Shown one piece after another: positions 1 through 5,109 of a DNA stretch of 9,060 nt (positions are counted from its first letter, which is position 1; the number at the start of each line of letters is the position of its first letter). The translations under genes and the position numbers were made by a program. Source of the DNA: Gammaproteobacteria bacterium (lineage in GTDB: Bacteria; Pseudomonadota; Gammaproteobacteria; Pseudomonadales; Pseudohongiellaceae); contig CANCGR010000066.1 of assembly GCA_947377625.1 (NCBI GenBank), forward strand, positions 1 through 9,060, read 5' to 3'. Under the pieces are notes generated by a model. It did not search any database. It was not told the origin of the DNA and saw only the letters and a list, made by a program, of their open reading frames with translations.

Positions 1-465
1 AAGTTGAAAACCGCCAACTTCGGCATTGCCGGTGATACCACCCAAGGCGTGCTGTTCCGTCTGCAGAATGGCGAAGGCCAGGGCTTCAGGCCGAAACTGG
101 TCATGATGATGATCGGCACCAACAACACCGCCGCCAATCGTCCGCTGGAAATTGCCGAAGGTGTGGGTGCCGACGTGCTCGAACTGCAGAAGGACTTTCC
201 GGACGCGAAAATCCTGCTGCTGGGCATTTTTCCGCGCGGCACACCGGTTGATCCGCGCCGTGCACAACTTGCCGAAATAAATACGGTAATTTCCCGCCTG
301 CATGACGGCAAAAAAGTGTTTTACATGGACATCGGCAAGGTATTTCTCGATGCTGCCGGCGTGATTGGCACCGACATCATGAGTGACGGCTTGCACCCGA
401 CCGCCAAAGGCTACGAGCTGTGGGCCAATGCAGTAAACGGCAAAATCAACGAACTGCTCAAATAA
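1..465 (+). CDS. SGNH/GDSL-family hydrolase, 5'-truncated by the window edge
   Basis: This is the C-terminal part of an SGNH-type esterase/acetylhydrolase, resembling the platelet-activating-factor acetylhydrolase beta/gamma-like branch. The visible part carries block II (NFGIAGDTTQGVLFRLQNGE, starting near base 16), block III GTNN (115-126; its Asn helps form the oxyanion hole) and block V DGLHP (385-399), whose Asp and His complete the catalytic triad. Block I with the nucleophilic Ser lies upstream and is not seen, as is any signal peptide. A TTG at base 4 could be read as a start, but the family needs roughly 60-90 further N-terminal residues, so the gene almost certainly enters from the left. 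The stop is TAA at 463. The next gene starts 40 bp on in the same direction, so the two are probably co-transcribed. The natural substrate is unknown; such enzymes remove acetyl or acyl groups from lipids or glycans. Confidence 0.9.
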   Translation, partial: KLKTANFGIAGDTTQGVLFRLQNGEGQGFRPKLVMMMIGTNNTAANRPLEIAEGVGADVLELQKDFPDAKILLLGIFPRGTPVDPRRAQLAEINTVISRLHDGKKVFYMDIGKVFLDAAGVIGTDIMSDGLHPTAKGYELWANAVNGKINELLK

Positions 466-492
466 AAAATCTGCGCAACATTACCCATTAAA

Positions 493-498
493 AAGGAG
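493..498 (+). promoter_or_regulatory. Strong ribosome binding site for the VOC gene
   Basis: AAGGAG lies 7 bp before the ATG at 506. It is the best Shine-Dalgarno sequence in the window and fixes the start of the exported VOC protein. Confidence 0.85.
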
Positions 499-505
499 AA
501 TTTTC

Positions 506-973
506 ATGAAAACCACCGTCCGCTTGTTTGCCGCTGTTGCTGTTTGCTCGTTGTTGTCGCCGCTTGCACTGGCACAAGTAAGCCTGAACTCAACTCGCGT
601 AGCCGCTGTTGATCCTGTCAAGGTATCGCAGTTTTACGGCAAAGCGTTCGGCTTGCGTGAAGTCAACCGCATCAGCATGCAGGGCGGCAATGTCGAAATC
701 TTCCTGAATTTCGGCAAGACCGACGCTGAAGCCAAAGCCAATGCTGCCGCCCAGATCGTCATCATGCATCGTGACGCCGATACGCTGGTTGACCCTGTGC
801 CCCATGTCATTTTTGATGTAACCGACGTTAAAGCCACGGCCGCTGCCATCAAGGCTGCCGGCGGCACCATGACCACCGAACCGTTTGAATATGGCAAAAC
901 CGGCATCATGATCGGCATGGCCAAAGACCCTGCCGGCAACATGATTGAGATGCTGCAACAACCGAAAAAGTGA
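506..973 (+). CDS. Exported VOC-fold (glyoxalase/bleomycin-resistance-like) protein
   Basis: A 155-residue protein with a Sec-type signal peptide (residues 1-23, ending ALA, cleaved before Gln24), followed by one vicinal-oxygen-chelate unit made of two beta-alpha-beta-beta-beta modules. Module 1 runs from about residue 28 (TRVAAVDPVKVSQFYGKAFGL) to EIFLNF. Module 2 runs from PHVIFDVTDV to the typical ending DPAGNMIEML. Compared with glyoxalase I, module 2 keeps His (in PHVIFDV) and Glu (in MIEML), and module 1 keeps a Glu (in EIFLNF). The first ligand, normally a His near the start of beta-1, is replaced (Ser/Thr region). So it may bind metal incompletely, or serve as a binding protein and not a lyase. 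Export is less usual for VOC proteins, most of which are cytosolic. It follows the SGNH hydrolase gene by 40 bp and is followed by a strong terminator. The substrate cannot be told from the sequence. Confidence 0.88.
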   Translation: MKTTVRLFAAVAVCSLLSPLALAQVSLNSTRVAAVDPVKVSQFYGKAFGLREVNRISMQGGNVEIFLNFGKTDAEAKANAAAQIVIMHRDADTLVDPVPHVIFDVTDVKATAAAIKAAGGTMTTEPFEYGKTGIMIGMAKDPAGNMIEMLQQPKK

Positions 974-1010
974 TCGTGGTTTCTGGAACGAAACCGGAAT
1001 AACAACATGC

Positions 1011-1057
1011 GGGGCTGCAAGGGGATGACAAGGTCCTTTTGCAGCCCCTTTTGTTTG
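1011..1057 (+). terminator. Intrinsic terminator of the SGNH-VOC transcription unit
   Basis: GGGGCTGCAA (1011-1020) pairs perfectly with TTGCAGCCCC (1039-1048). The stem extends inwards by two G-U and two G-C pairs (1021-1024 with 1035-1038) around a 10-nt loop. TTTTGTTTG follows at once (1049-1057). This is a textbook rho-independent terminator 38 bp after the VOC stop codon. Confidence 0.93.
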
Positions 1058-1065
1058 CCCGCCGG

Positions 1066-1083
1066 GTCTTCCCTTCTGAAGAC
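1066..1083. repeat. Short inverted repeat GTCTTC-N6-GAAGAC
   Basis: A perfect 6-bp inverted repeat with a 6-nt spacer, just downstream of the terminator. It has no T-run and no clear role; it could be a small hairpin or a protein site upstream of the next promoter. Confidence 0.35.
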
Positions 1084-1097
1084 AAGCCCGAACTCCT

Positions 1098-1109
1098 GAA
1101 GGCGCCTTC
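1098..1109. promoter_or_regulatory. 12-bp perfect palindrome GAAGGCGCCTTC, possible operator
   Basis: GAAGGCGCCTTC is its own reverse complement. It is centred at about 1103.5, some 50 bp upstream of the transcription start predicted from the TATAAT at 1143, a position suited to an activator or upstream repressor dimer. With no loop it is a poor hairpin and not a terminator. That it is a regulator site is inferred from symmetry and position only. Confidence 0.35.
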
Positions 1110-1119
1110 TTCAACAAAA

Positions 1120-1148
1120 TCAACAAAATACTAGACAATGCTTATAAT
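1120..1148 (+). promoter_or_regulatory. Sigma70-type promoter for the DUF5715-LysM gene
   Basis: A perfect -10 box TATAAT (1143-1148) is preceded, with an ideal 17-bp spacer, by TCAACA (1120-1125), a 4/6 match to TTGACA. The predicted start is near 1155, giving a leader of about 70 nt. The -35 lies inside a tandem repeat of TCAACAAAA (1111-1119 and 1120-1128). Confidence 0.65.
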
Positions 1149-1224
1149 CTGGGTAAGATCGTGACTCACACGGCTTGACCGTGACTGGCAAAACAACATC
1201 AACCGCTTGGCAGGACCCCCCGAC

Positions 1225-2316
1225 ATGCAAATCAAAATGTCTATTGCGCTTACTACGCTGGCGGTTTTGACCCTCGGCAATCCACTGCAGGCACAGACCC
1301 TGCTTGGTTCCCGCGCCTCCATGGAGCGCCAGCATCAGGAAGCAGTGAGCTACGGCTACACGTTCCTGGGCACACCGCAAGCAGTCAGCAACTTTGTCAG
1401 TGAAGGCCACTTGGTCAAAGTCACCGACAATCAATACATCGAACTGCATGATGTGTCCTATCCTTACTCCCGCCCGGAAGTAAAAATGTTTATCGAGCGG
1501 CTGAGCAACCAGTTTTACTCAACCTGCGGAGAGAAACTGGTAGTCACCAGCCTTACCCGCCCGATTGATGAACAACCTGAGAACGCTGCCAGCGATTCGG
1601 TTCACCCCACCGGCATGGCTGTCGACATGCACGTTCCCGCCAGCGCTCGCTGCCGTTCATGGCTCGAACGCACGCTGTTGTCGATGGAAGGCAGCGGCCT
1701 GTTGGACGTGACCCGTGAGCGACATCCAGCCCACTACCATGTGGCGGTCTTTACCCGCTCTTATGAAAACTTCATCGCCGCCCGTTCCACCAGCACTTCA
1801 GCGTCCCTGGCTCCTGAAACTGAAACAGCCATCGCGCCAGAAACAGAACAAAGCGCCAGCACCTACACGGTTCGCAAAGGCGACACGCTTGCCATCATCG
1901 CTGAACGTGCAGGAACTACCACTGCGAAATTGAAAGCCCTCAACGGGCTGCGCACAGTCAAGGTGAAGGCAGGCCGGATTTTGCAGTTACCAGCAAGCAA
2001 TACTGCTGAGGTAGCGACTATTGCCAGCGACAGCCCGGCCGCAGTGACTGCTGCCAAAACTGGCGTCGCCGGCAAAAAACTTTCGCCAGCCATGATCACC
2101 GCCACGCAGGCTCGTGCCAAGGAAAGCACCACCAGCAATGCGGAGCTGAAACATCGCGTCAAACGCGGGGAAACCTTGTGGCGCATCGCCAATCGCTATG
2201 GCACCACTGCTGAGCACATCAAGCGCGAGAACGGCCTCAAGGATGACGTACTCAATCCTGGCCAAGTGCTGCGCATCAAGAGCACAGCACGCAACAGTGT
2301 GGCCAGCAATCCCTGA
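1225..2316 (+). CDS. Exported DUF5715 family protein with M15-like zinc motif and two LysM domains
   Basis: A 363-residue secreted or periplasmic cell-wall protein. I chose ATG 1225 over the in-frame TTG at 1207 because AGGA (1212-1215) sits 9 bp before it and the product then begins with a clean signal peptide (MQIKMSIALTTLAVLTLGNP, cleavage after LQA near residue 24). The N-terminal domain (about 25-190) matches DUF5715 as I remember it. It holds SVHPTGMAVD with His127 and Asp134, and HYH with His170 and His172. This is the SxHxxGxAxD plus HxH pattern of zinc-dependent LAS/M15-type D,D-peptidases and hedgehog-like folds. A Ser/Thr/Ala/Glu-rich linker (about 190-212) leads to LysM 1 (about 213-256), a second Ala/Thr/Ser-rich linker, and LysM 2 (about 310-352). 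LysM domains bind peptidoglycan glycan. The combination suggests a wall-anchored peptidase or a binding protein derived from one. It has its own promoter, appears monocistronic, and ends facing the minus-strand operon. Catalysis is inferred, not shown. Confidence 0.88.
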   Translation: MQIKMSIALTTLAVLTLGNPLQAQTLLGSRASMERQHQEAVSYGYTFLGTPQAVSNFVSEGHLVKVTDNQYIELHDVSYPYSRPEVKMFIERLSNQFYSTCGEKLVVTSLTRPIDEQPENAASDSVHPTGMAVDMHVPASARCRSWLERTLLSMEGSGLLDVTRERHPAHYHVAVFTRSYENFIAARSTSTSASLAPETETAIAPETEQSASTYTVRKGDTLAIIAERAGTTTAKLKALNGLRTVKVKAGRILQLPASNTAEVATIASDSPAAVTAAKTGVAGKKLSPAMITATQARAKESTTSNAELKHRVKRGETLWRIANRYGTTAEHIKRENGLKDDVLNPGQVLRIKSTARNSVASNP

Positions 2317-2332
2317 TTCTCCATCCTGCCTG

Positions 2333-2353
2333 CCCGGGGTTGCATAACCCGGG
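2333..2353. terminator. GC-rich hairpin between convergent genes, weak terminator candidate
   Basis: CCCGGG(G)TT pairs with AACCCGGG around a GCAT loop, with one bulged G. It lies in the 44-bp gap between the stops of the DUF5715 gene and the TIGR02647 gene. Neither strand has a T-run after it, so as an intrinsic terminator it is incomplete; it may act as a roadblock or 3'-end stabiliser for both transcripts. Confidence 0.35.
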
Positions 2354-2360
2354 TGCCTGC

Positions 2361-2606
2361 CTAGTTCAAATCACCTTCAAGCAAAGTGACCAGCGTTTGG
2401 GCATGCTCTGCCGTCTGTTGTCCGAGCGGGGTCAGATAGCCGCCATCCGGCAGCGTGATCATACCTTTGGCGTACAGCCTTAGTCCGGCCGCCACTTTGG
2501 CCGGATCAGCATCATGATGATGGATCTTGATACCTTGCTGGGTAGTGTTCAGATTGAACATGTTCAAAAGTTCCAGTTCTTCCAGCAATGCGGGAGTCAG
2601 TGTCAT
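2361..2606 (-). CDS. TIGR02647 family small protein
   Basis: An 81-residue cytosolic protein without signal peptide or membrane segment. The sequence (LTPALLEELELLNMFNLNTT, then QQGIKIHHHDADP, later GMITLPDGGYLTPLGQQTAEHA) matches, from memory, the TIGR02647 conserved hypothetical family of Pseudomonas and relatives. Copies are sometimes labelled 'DNA-binding protein inhibitor Id-2-related'; I would not rely on that name. The layout, with helices followed by a 'KGxIxxPDGGYLTxLG' turn, resembles the wing region of winged-helix folds, but a function is not established. The ATG at 2606 begins 1 bp after the stop of the FmdB gene, with AAGGA (complement of 2618-2622) 11 bp upstream inside that gene, so the two are co-translated. 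The frame is open far upstream, but that extension would read through the FmdB gene in another frame and is spurious. Confidence 0.85.
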   Translation of the reverse strand: MTLTPALLEELELLNMFNLNTTQQGIKIHHHDADPAKVAAGLRLYAKGMITLPDGGYLTPLGQQTAEHAQTLVTLLEGDLN

Positions 2607-2607
2607 G

Positions 2608-2862
2608 TTAGCTATGATCCTTGATGTAGTTGCGTTCATATTCGCGTTGGGCATGATCTTGCTCCTTCTTGACCGAGTTGGCCGCTTTACGGGCAATGCC
2701 ATGCGTGTAGCTGCGTGATTTCTGGGTGCTGATGCCCGGAGCCGACACCACACGCTCCAGCTCAAGTGCCTGGCAGGCAGGGCATACGGGAGTTTCGTTG
2801 TGTCTGACCAGTTTCTCGAACTCGTGTTGGCACTGGCGACATTTGTAATCGTAAATAGGCAT
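2608..2862 (-). CDS. FmdB-family zinc ribbon protein
   Basis: An 84-residue protein beginning MPIYDYKCRQCQHEFEKLV, the hallmark of the FmdB/CxxC_CxxC_SSSS family. Two knuckles, Cys8-x2-Cys11 and Cys27-x2-Cys30, form one zinc ribbon in the first 35 residues. FmdB was named for a putative regulator next to formamidase genes, but the family's role is generally unknown. After the ribbon comes a short conserved stretch (VSAPGIS) and a charged, Lys/Arg/Glu-rich tail (about residues 48-84) that may be helical and could contact nucleic acid. The start at 2862 is supported by AGGA (complement of 2871-2874) 8 bp upstream. It is the first gene of a two-gene minus-strand operon and is divergent from the HPt-REC-REC gene across 153 bp. 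I found no convincing minus-strand promoter in that gap. Confidence 0.9.
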   Translation of the reverse strand: MPIYDYKCRQCQHEFEKLVRHNETPVCPACQALELERVVSAPGISTQKSRSYTHGIARKAANSVKKEQDHAQREYERNYIKDHS

Positions 2863-2969
2863 TGTTTGGTTCCTGAACTGGCCAACGCTTCATGATGGAT
2901 TTCTACCACAATCAGGCCACCATCGCGACCACTAACGAAATATGCACCAGGCTCTAACGCACTGTTGCC

Positions 2970-2983
2970 CGCATGGTCATGCG
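2970..2983. promoter_or_regulatory. 14-bp inverted repeat CGCATG-GT-CATGCG, putative operator
   Basis: Perfect 6-bp arms separated by 2 bp, ending 1 bp before the TATAAT at 2985 and so filling the promoter spacer. A dimeric regulator bound here would block RNA polymerase or, in MerR style, act on a suboptimal spacer. The site also lies in the divergent gap upstream of the FmdB gene and could serve both units. This is inferred from symmetry and position. Confidence 0.45.
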
Positions 2984-2984
2984 C

Positions 2985-2990
2985 TATAAT
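2985..2990 (+). promoter_or_regulatory. -10 box of the promoter for the HPt-REC-REC/PPIase/cysC run
   Basis: TATAAT is a perfect sigma70 -10 element, 25 bp before the start codon. No good -35 lies at 16-18 bp; the best candidate is TTGCCC (2965-2970, 4/6), at a short 14-bp spacing. The weak -35 suggests dependence on an activator. The predicted start near 2997 leaves a leader of about 20 nt with TAGGA (3006-3010). Confidence 0.55.
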
Positions 2991-3015
2991 CTGGTGACAA
3001 CCGCGTAGGAAAAAA

Positions 3016-4137
3016 ATGATGCAGGACGACTTGCAGCAACAATACCTGGCTTCGCTCACCGACAAAGTAGCCGAACTAAAGCTGCTGGTCAGGGATTTCC
3101 AGCAAGGCGACAAACTGACCGAGCCGAAGCTGCGCATGATGGCCCACTCGCTGCATGGCTCAGGCGCCACGTTCGGTTACCAGCAGATTTCCAATGTTGC
3201 CAGTGAAGCTGAACACGCCGAGCGCGGCGAACTTGTGGCCAAAACCAATGCGCTCATTGATCTGCTGGGCCAGGTCATCACGCTGTTTGCGCCGGCACCC
3301 GCCAATGTACAAGACATTCTGATCATTGATGACGATTCCGATTTTGCCGGCTGCATCATCGCAGGCTTTGCTGCACTGGGCGGCAAATACCGGATATTCC
3401 ATGCACCCACCGCCACCAAAGGCCAGGAATACCTGGTCAAGCAACGCTTCGCGCTGATCATGCTGGATCTGGTGATGCCGGATCGTGATGGGCGCGATCT
3501 GTTGCGCGAAATCAAGAATGATTTCGACATCCCTACGCCGGTCTATGTGTTGTCGGGCATCGTAAAAGACCTGATCCGCGTGGAGTGCATGGCATTGGGC
3601 GCCGACAAGTTCATCAACAAGCCAGTCGATGTGGACGCACTGGTCGGCACCCTCGACAAAATGCTGCAGAAAGCCGTGAAGCGCGAACTCAGTCTGGTGC
3701 CCATTGGCAACGAGGTGAAGAGCGGCGGCAAGCAGGCTGATCCGCTGGTGAAAGTATCGGTATCAGGCATGACCATCATGATTGCCGAAGACGATGCGAT
3801 GCAGGCCAACTTGATTCGCCAGCGCCTCATGAAAGAAGGCATGACAGTTGATGTAGCCGTCAACGGTGAGGAAGTGCTGGCCAATCTGCACGCCAAACCT
3901 TACTCACTGTTCATCCTGGATGTGAACATGCCAAAAGCGGATGGCTTTGAAGTGTTGCAAAGAATCCGCAAGGATACGATCACGATGCACACGCCAGTCA
4001 TCATGCTTACCGCGATGGGTAGCGAGAACGACATCATCAAAGCCTATGATTACGGTGCCAACGACTACATCCTCAAACCTTTCTCGGCGATCCAGCTGGT
4101 GGCGCGCGTGAAGAGCCTGCTGAAAAAAACCAAGTGA
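3016..4137 (+). CDS. HPt-like domain plus two receiver domains (output-less response regulator)
   Basis: A 373-residue cytosolic phosphorelay protein. Residues about 1-90 form an HPt-like helical domain with AHSLHGSGATFG, where His44 is the expected phospho-acceptor. Receiver 1 (about 99-220) has the acidic pocket Asp105-Asp107, acceptor Asp151 in LIMLDLVMPDRDG, Ser180 and Lys202 in NKP. Receiver 2 (about 252-373) has Glu258-Asp260, acceptor Asp302 in FILDVNMPKADG, Thr332 and Lys354 in LKP. All key catalytic residues are present in both. There is no histidine-kinase, DNA-binding, GGDEF, EAL or other effector domain, so it probably passes phosphate between partners or signals by protein contact. 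Tandem ATGs at 3016 and 3019 both follow TAGGA (3006-3010); the second has slightly better spacing (8 versus 5 bp). The stop overlaps the start of the prolyl isomerase gene (GTGA). No cognate kinase is visible nearby. Confidence 0.92.
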   Translation: MMQDDLQQQYLASLTDKVAELKLLVRDFQQGDKLTEPKLRMMAHSLHGSGATFGYQQISNVASEAEHAERGELVAKTNALIDLLGQVITLFAPAPANVQDILIIDDDSDFAGCIIAGFAALGGKYRIFHAPTATKGQEYLVKQRFALIMLDLVMPDRDGRDLLREIKNDFDIPTPVYVLSGIVKDLIRVECMALGADKFINKPVDVDALVGTLDKMLQKAVKRELSLVPIGNEVKSGGKQADPLVKVSVSGMTIMIAEDDAMQANLIRQRLMKEGMTVDVAVNGEEVLANLHAKPYSLFILDVNMPKADGFEVLQRIRKDTITMHTPVIMLTAMGSENDIIKAYDYGANDYILKPFSAIQLVARVKSLLKKTK

Positions 4138-5081
4138 TTCTTGCCTCGCATACCAAGCCCGCCCTGCCTGCCAACCCGCTTTTGATCCGGCTGCTGATGC
4201 TGTGGTTATCACTGTTGCTGCCGACCTCACTGCTGGCTGCTGTCCCGGCGGTAACTGCCGCCAATCCGCCACCCGCGCAACTGCGCACTGTCAGCTATGA
4301 CGGACGCAGTGTGGATGTACCAGTCGACAACCCGGGCAATCCGCTGGTGCTCATGCAAACCAGTGCCGGCAACATCGTGCTGGAATTGTTCCCGCAGGAA
4401 GCCCCGGAAACCGTCGCCAACTTTCTGGGACTGTCCAACGGCACCAAGGCTTTTATTGATCCTGTCACCGGCACGGAAACCATGCGTCCGTTTTATGACA
4501 ACCTGGTTTTTCACCGCGTCGTCAGCGGCTTCATGATCCAGGGCGGCAGTCCGACCGGCGCCGGCGACGGCAGCCCCGGCTATAAGTTCAACGATGAAAT
4601 CAGCGCGGTGAGTCTGGGCCTCGACAAGATGCTGGTGCTCGACAGCAATGGTGTTCCCAACGCGGTGCTCGGCATTCGCTCCCAGCAGGATTTCCAGCAA
4701 CGCGTGCTGGGGCCGCTCTATCGCAGCCTGAACATTACCAGTCAGCAGCAACTGGATATCCGCCTCGCCGAAGTGGACCAGAAGCTGCGCGAGCTGAGTG
4801 TGCAGCAGAATCTGGAGATGCTGGGCTATCACTTTCGCAATGAACTGCAGTCGCACGCGCCGGTAAAAGGAGTGATTGCAATGGCCAACAGCGGCCCCGA
4901 CAGCAACGGCTCGCAGTTCTTTGTCACGCTGGCGGATACGCCTTGGCTGACCGGCAAACACACAGTATTCGGCAAAGTGAGAATCGGCCAGGACGTGGTG
5001 GATGCCATCGGCAAGCTTGCTGTTGATGAAAGCTCGCGTCCGGTGCAACCGCTTGTCATCACTGCCATTCGCTCTTTGTAA
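4134..5081 (+). CDS. Exported cyclophilin-type peptidyl-prolyl cis-trans isomerase with a large insert
   Basis: A 315-residue protein that should catalyse cis-trans isomerisation of X-Pro bonds in the periplasm. The hydrophobic segment RLLMLWLSLLLPTSLLAA (about residues 19-36) is a signal peptide or anchor. The cyclophilin fold starts near residue 65 (LVLMQTSAGNIVLELFP). It carries FHRVVSGFMIQGG with Arg128, Phe133 and Gln136, MANSGPDSNGSQFF with Ala251, Asn252, Gln261 and Phe263, and then Trp271 and His276 in PWLTGKHTVFG, so the active site is complete. Between FNDEI (to residue 156) and GVIAMAN (from 246) lies an insert of about 90 residues, rich in Gln, Leu and Glu and likely helical, absent from ordinary bacterial cyclophilins. 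GTG 4134 overlaps the upstream stop, implying translational coupling. There is no clear Shine-Dalgarno, and TTG 4182 or ATG 4197 could give a shorter signal peptide, so the start is the least certain part. Confidence 0.9.
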   Translation: MILASHTKPALPANPLLIRLLMLWLSLLLPTSLLAAVPAVTAANPPPAQLRTVSYDGRSVDVPVDNPGNPLVLMQTSAGNIVLELFPQEAPETVANFLGLSNGTKAFIDPVTGTETMRPFYDNLVFHRVVSGFMIQGGSPTGAGDGSPGYKFNDEISAVSLGLDKMLVLDSNGVPNAVLGIRSQQDFQQRVLGPLYRSLNITSQQQLDIRLAEVDQKLRELSVQQNLEMLGYHFRNELQSHAPVKGVIAMANSGPDSNGSQFFVTLADTPWLTGKHTVFGKVRIGQDVVDAIGKLAVDESSRPVQPLVITAIRSL

Positions 5082-5109
5082 CAGTCTCACTTTTTCCGGT
5101 AAGCACGCC

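Noticed and set aside
590..1138. Minus-strand open frame of 182 codons opposite the VOC gene
   Set aside because: It lies antisense to a well-supported gene with signal peptide and ribosome site, runs through the terminator, and the product resembles no family.
1207..1224. TTG at 1207 as the start of the DUF5715-LysM gene
   Set aside because: It would put MAGPPD before the signal peptide and lacks a ribosome site; ATG 1225 has AGGA 9 bp upstream.
2607..3170. N-terminal extension of the TIGR02647 frame to 269 residues
   Set aside because: It would overlap the FmdB gene in another frame and the start of the HPt-REC-REC gene. The family is about 80 residues and a start at 2606 fits.
5053..5081. 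Possible separate promoter for cysC (TTGTCA with 17-bp spacer)
   Set aside because: The -35 is good (5/6), but the hexamer at the -10 place, TTGTAA, matches TATAAT poorly, so co-transcription with the upstream genes is simpler.
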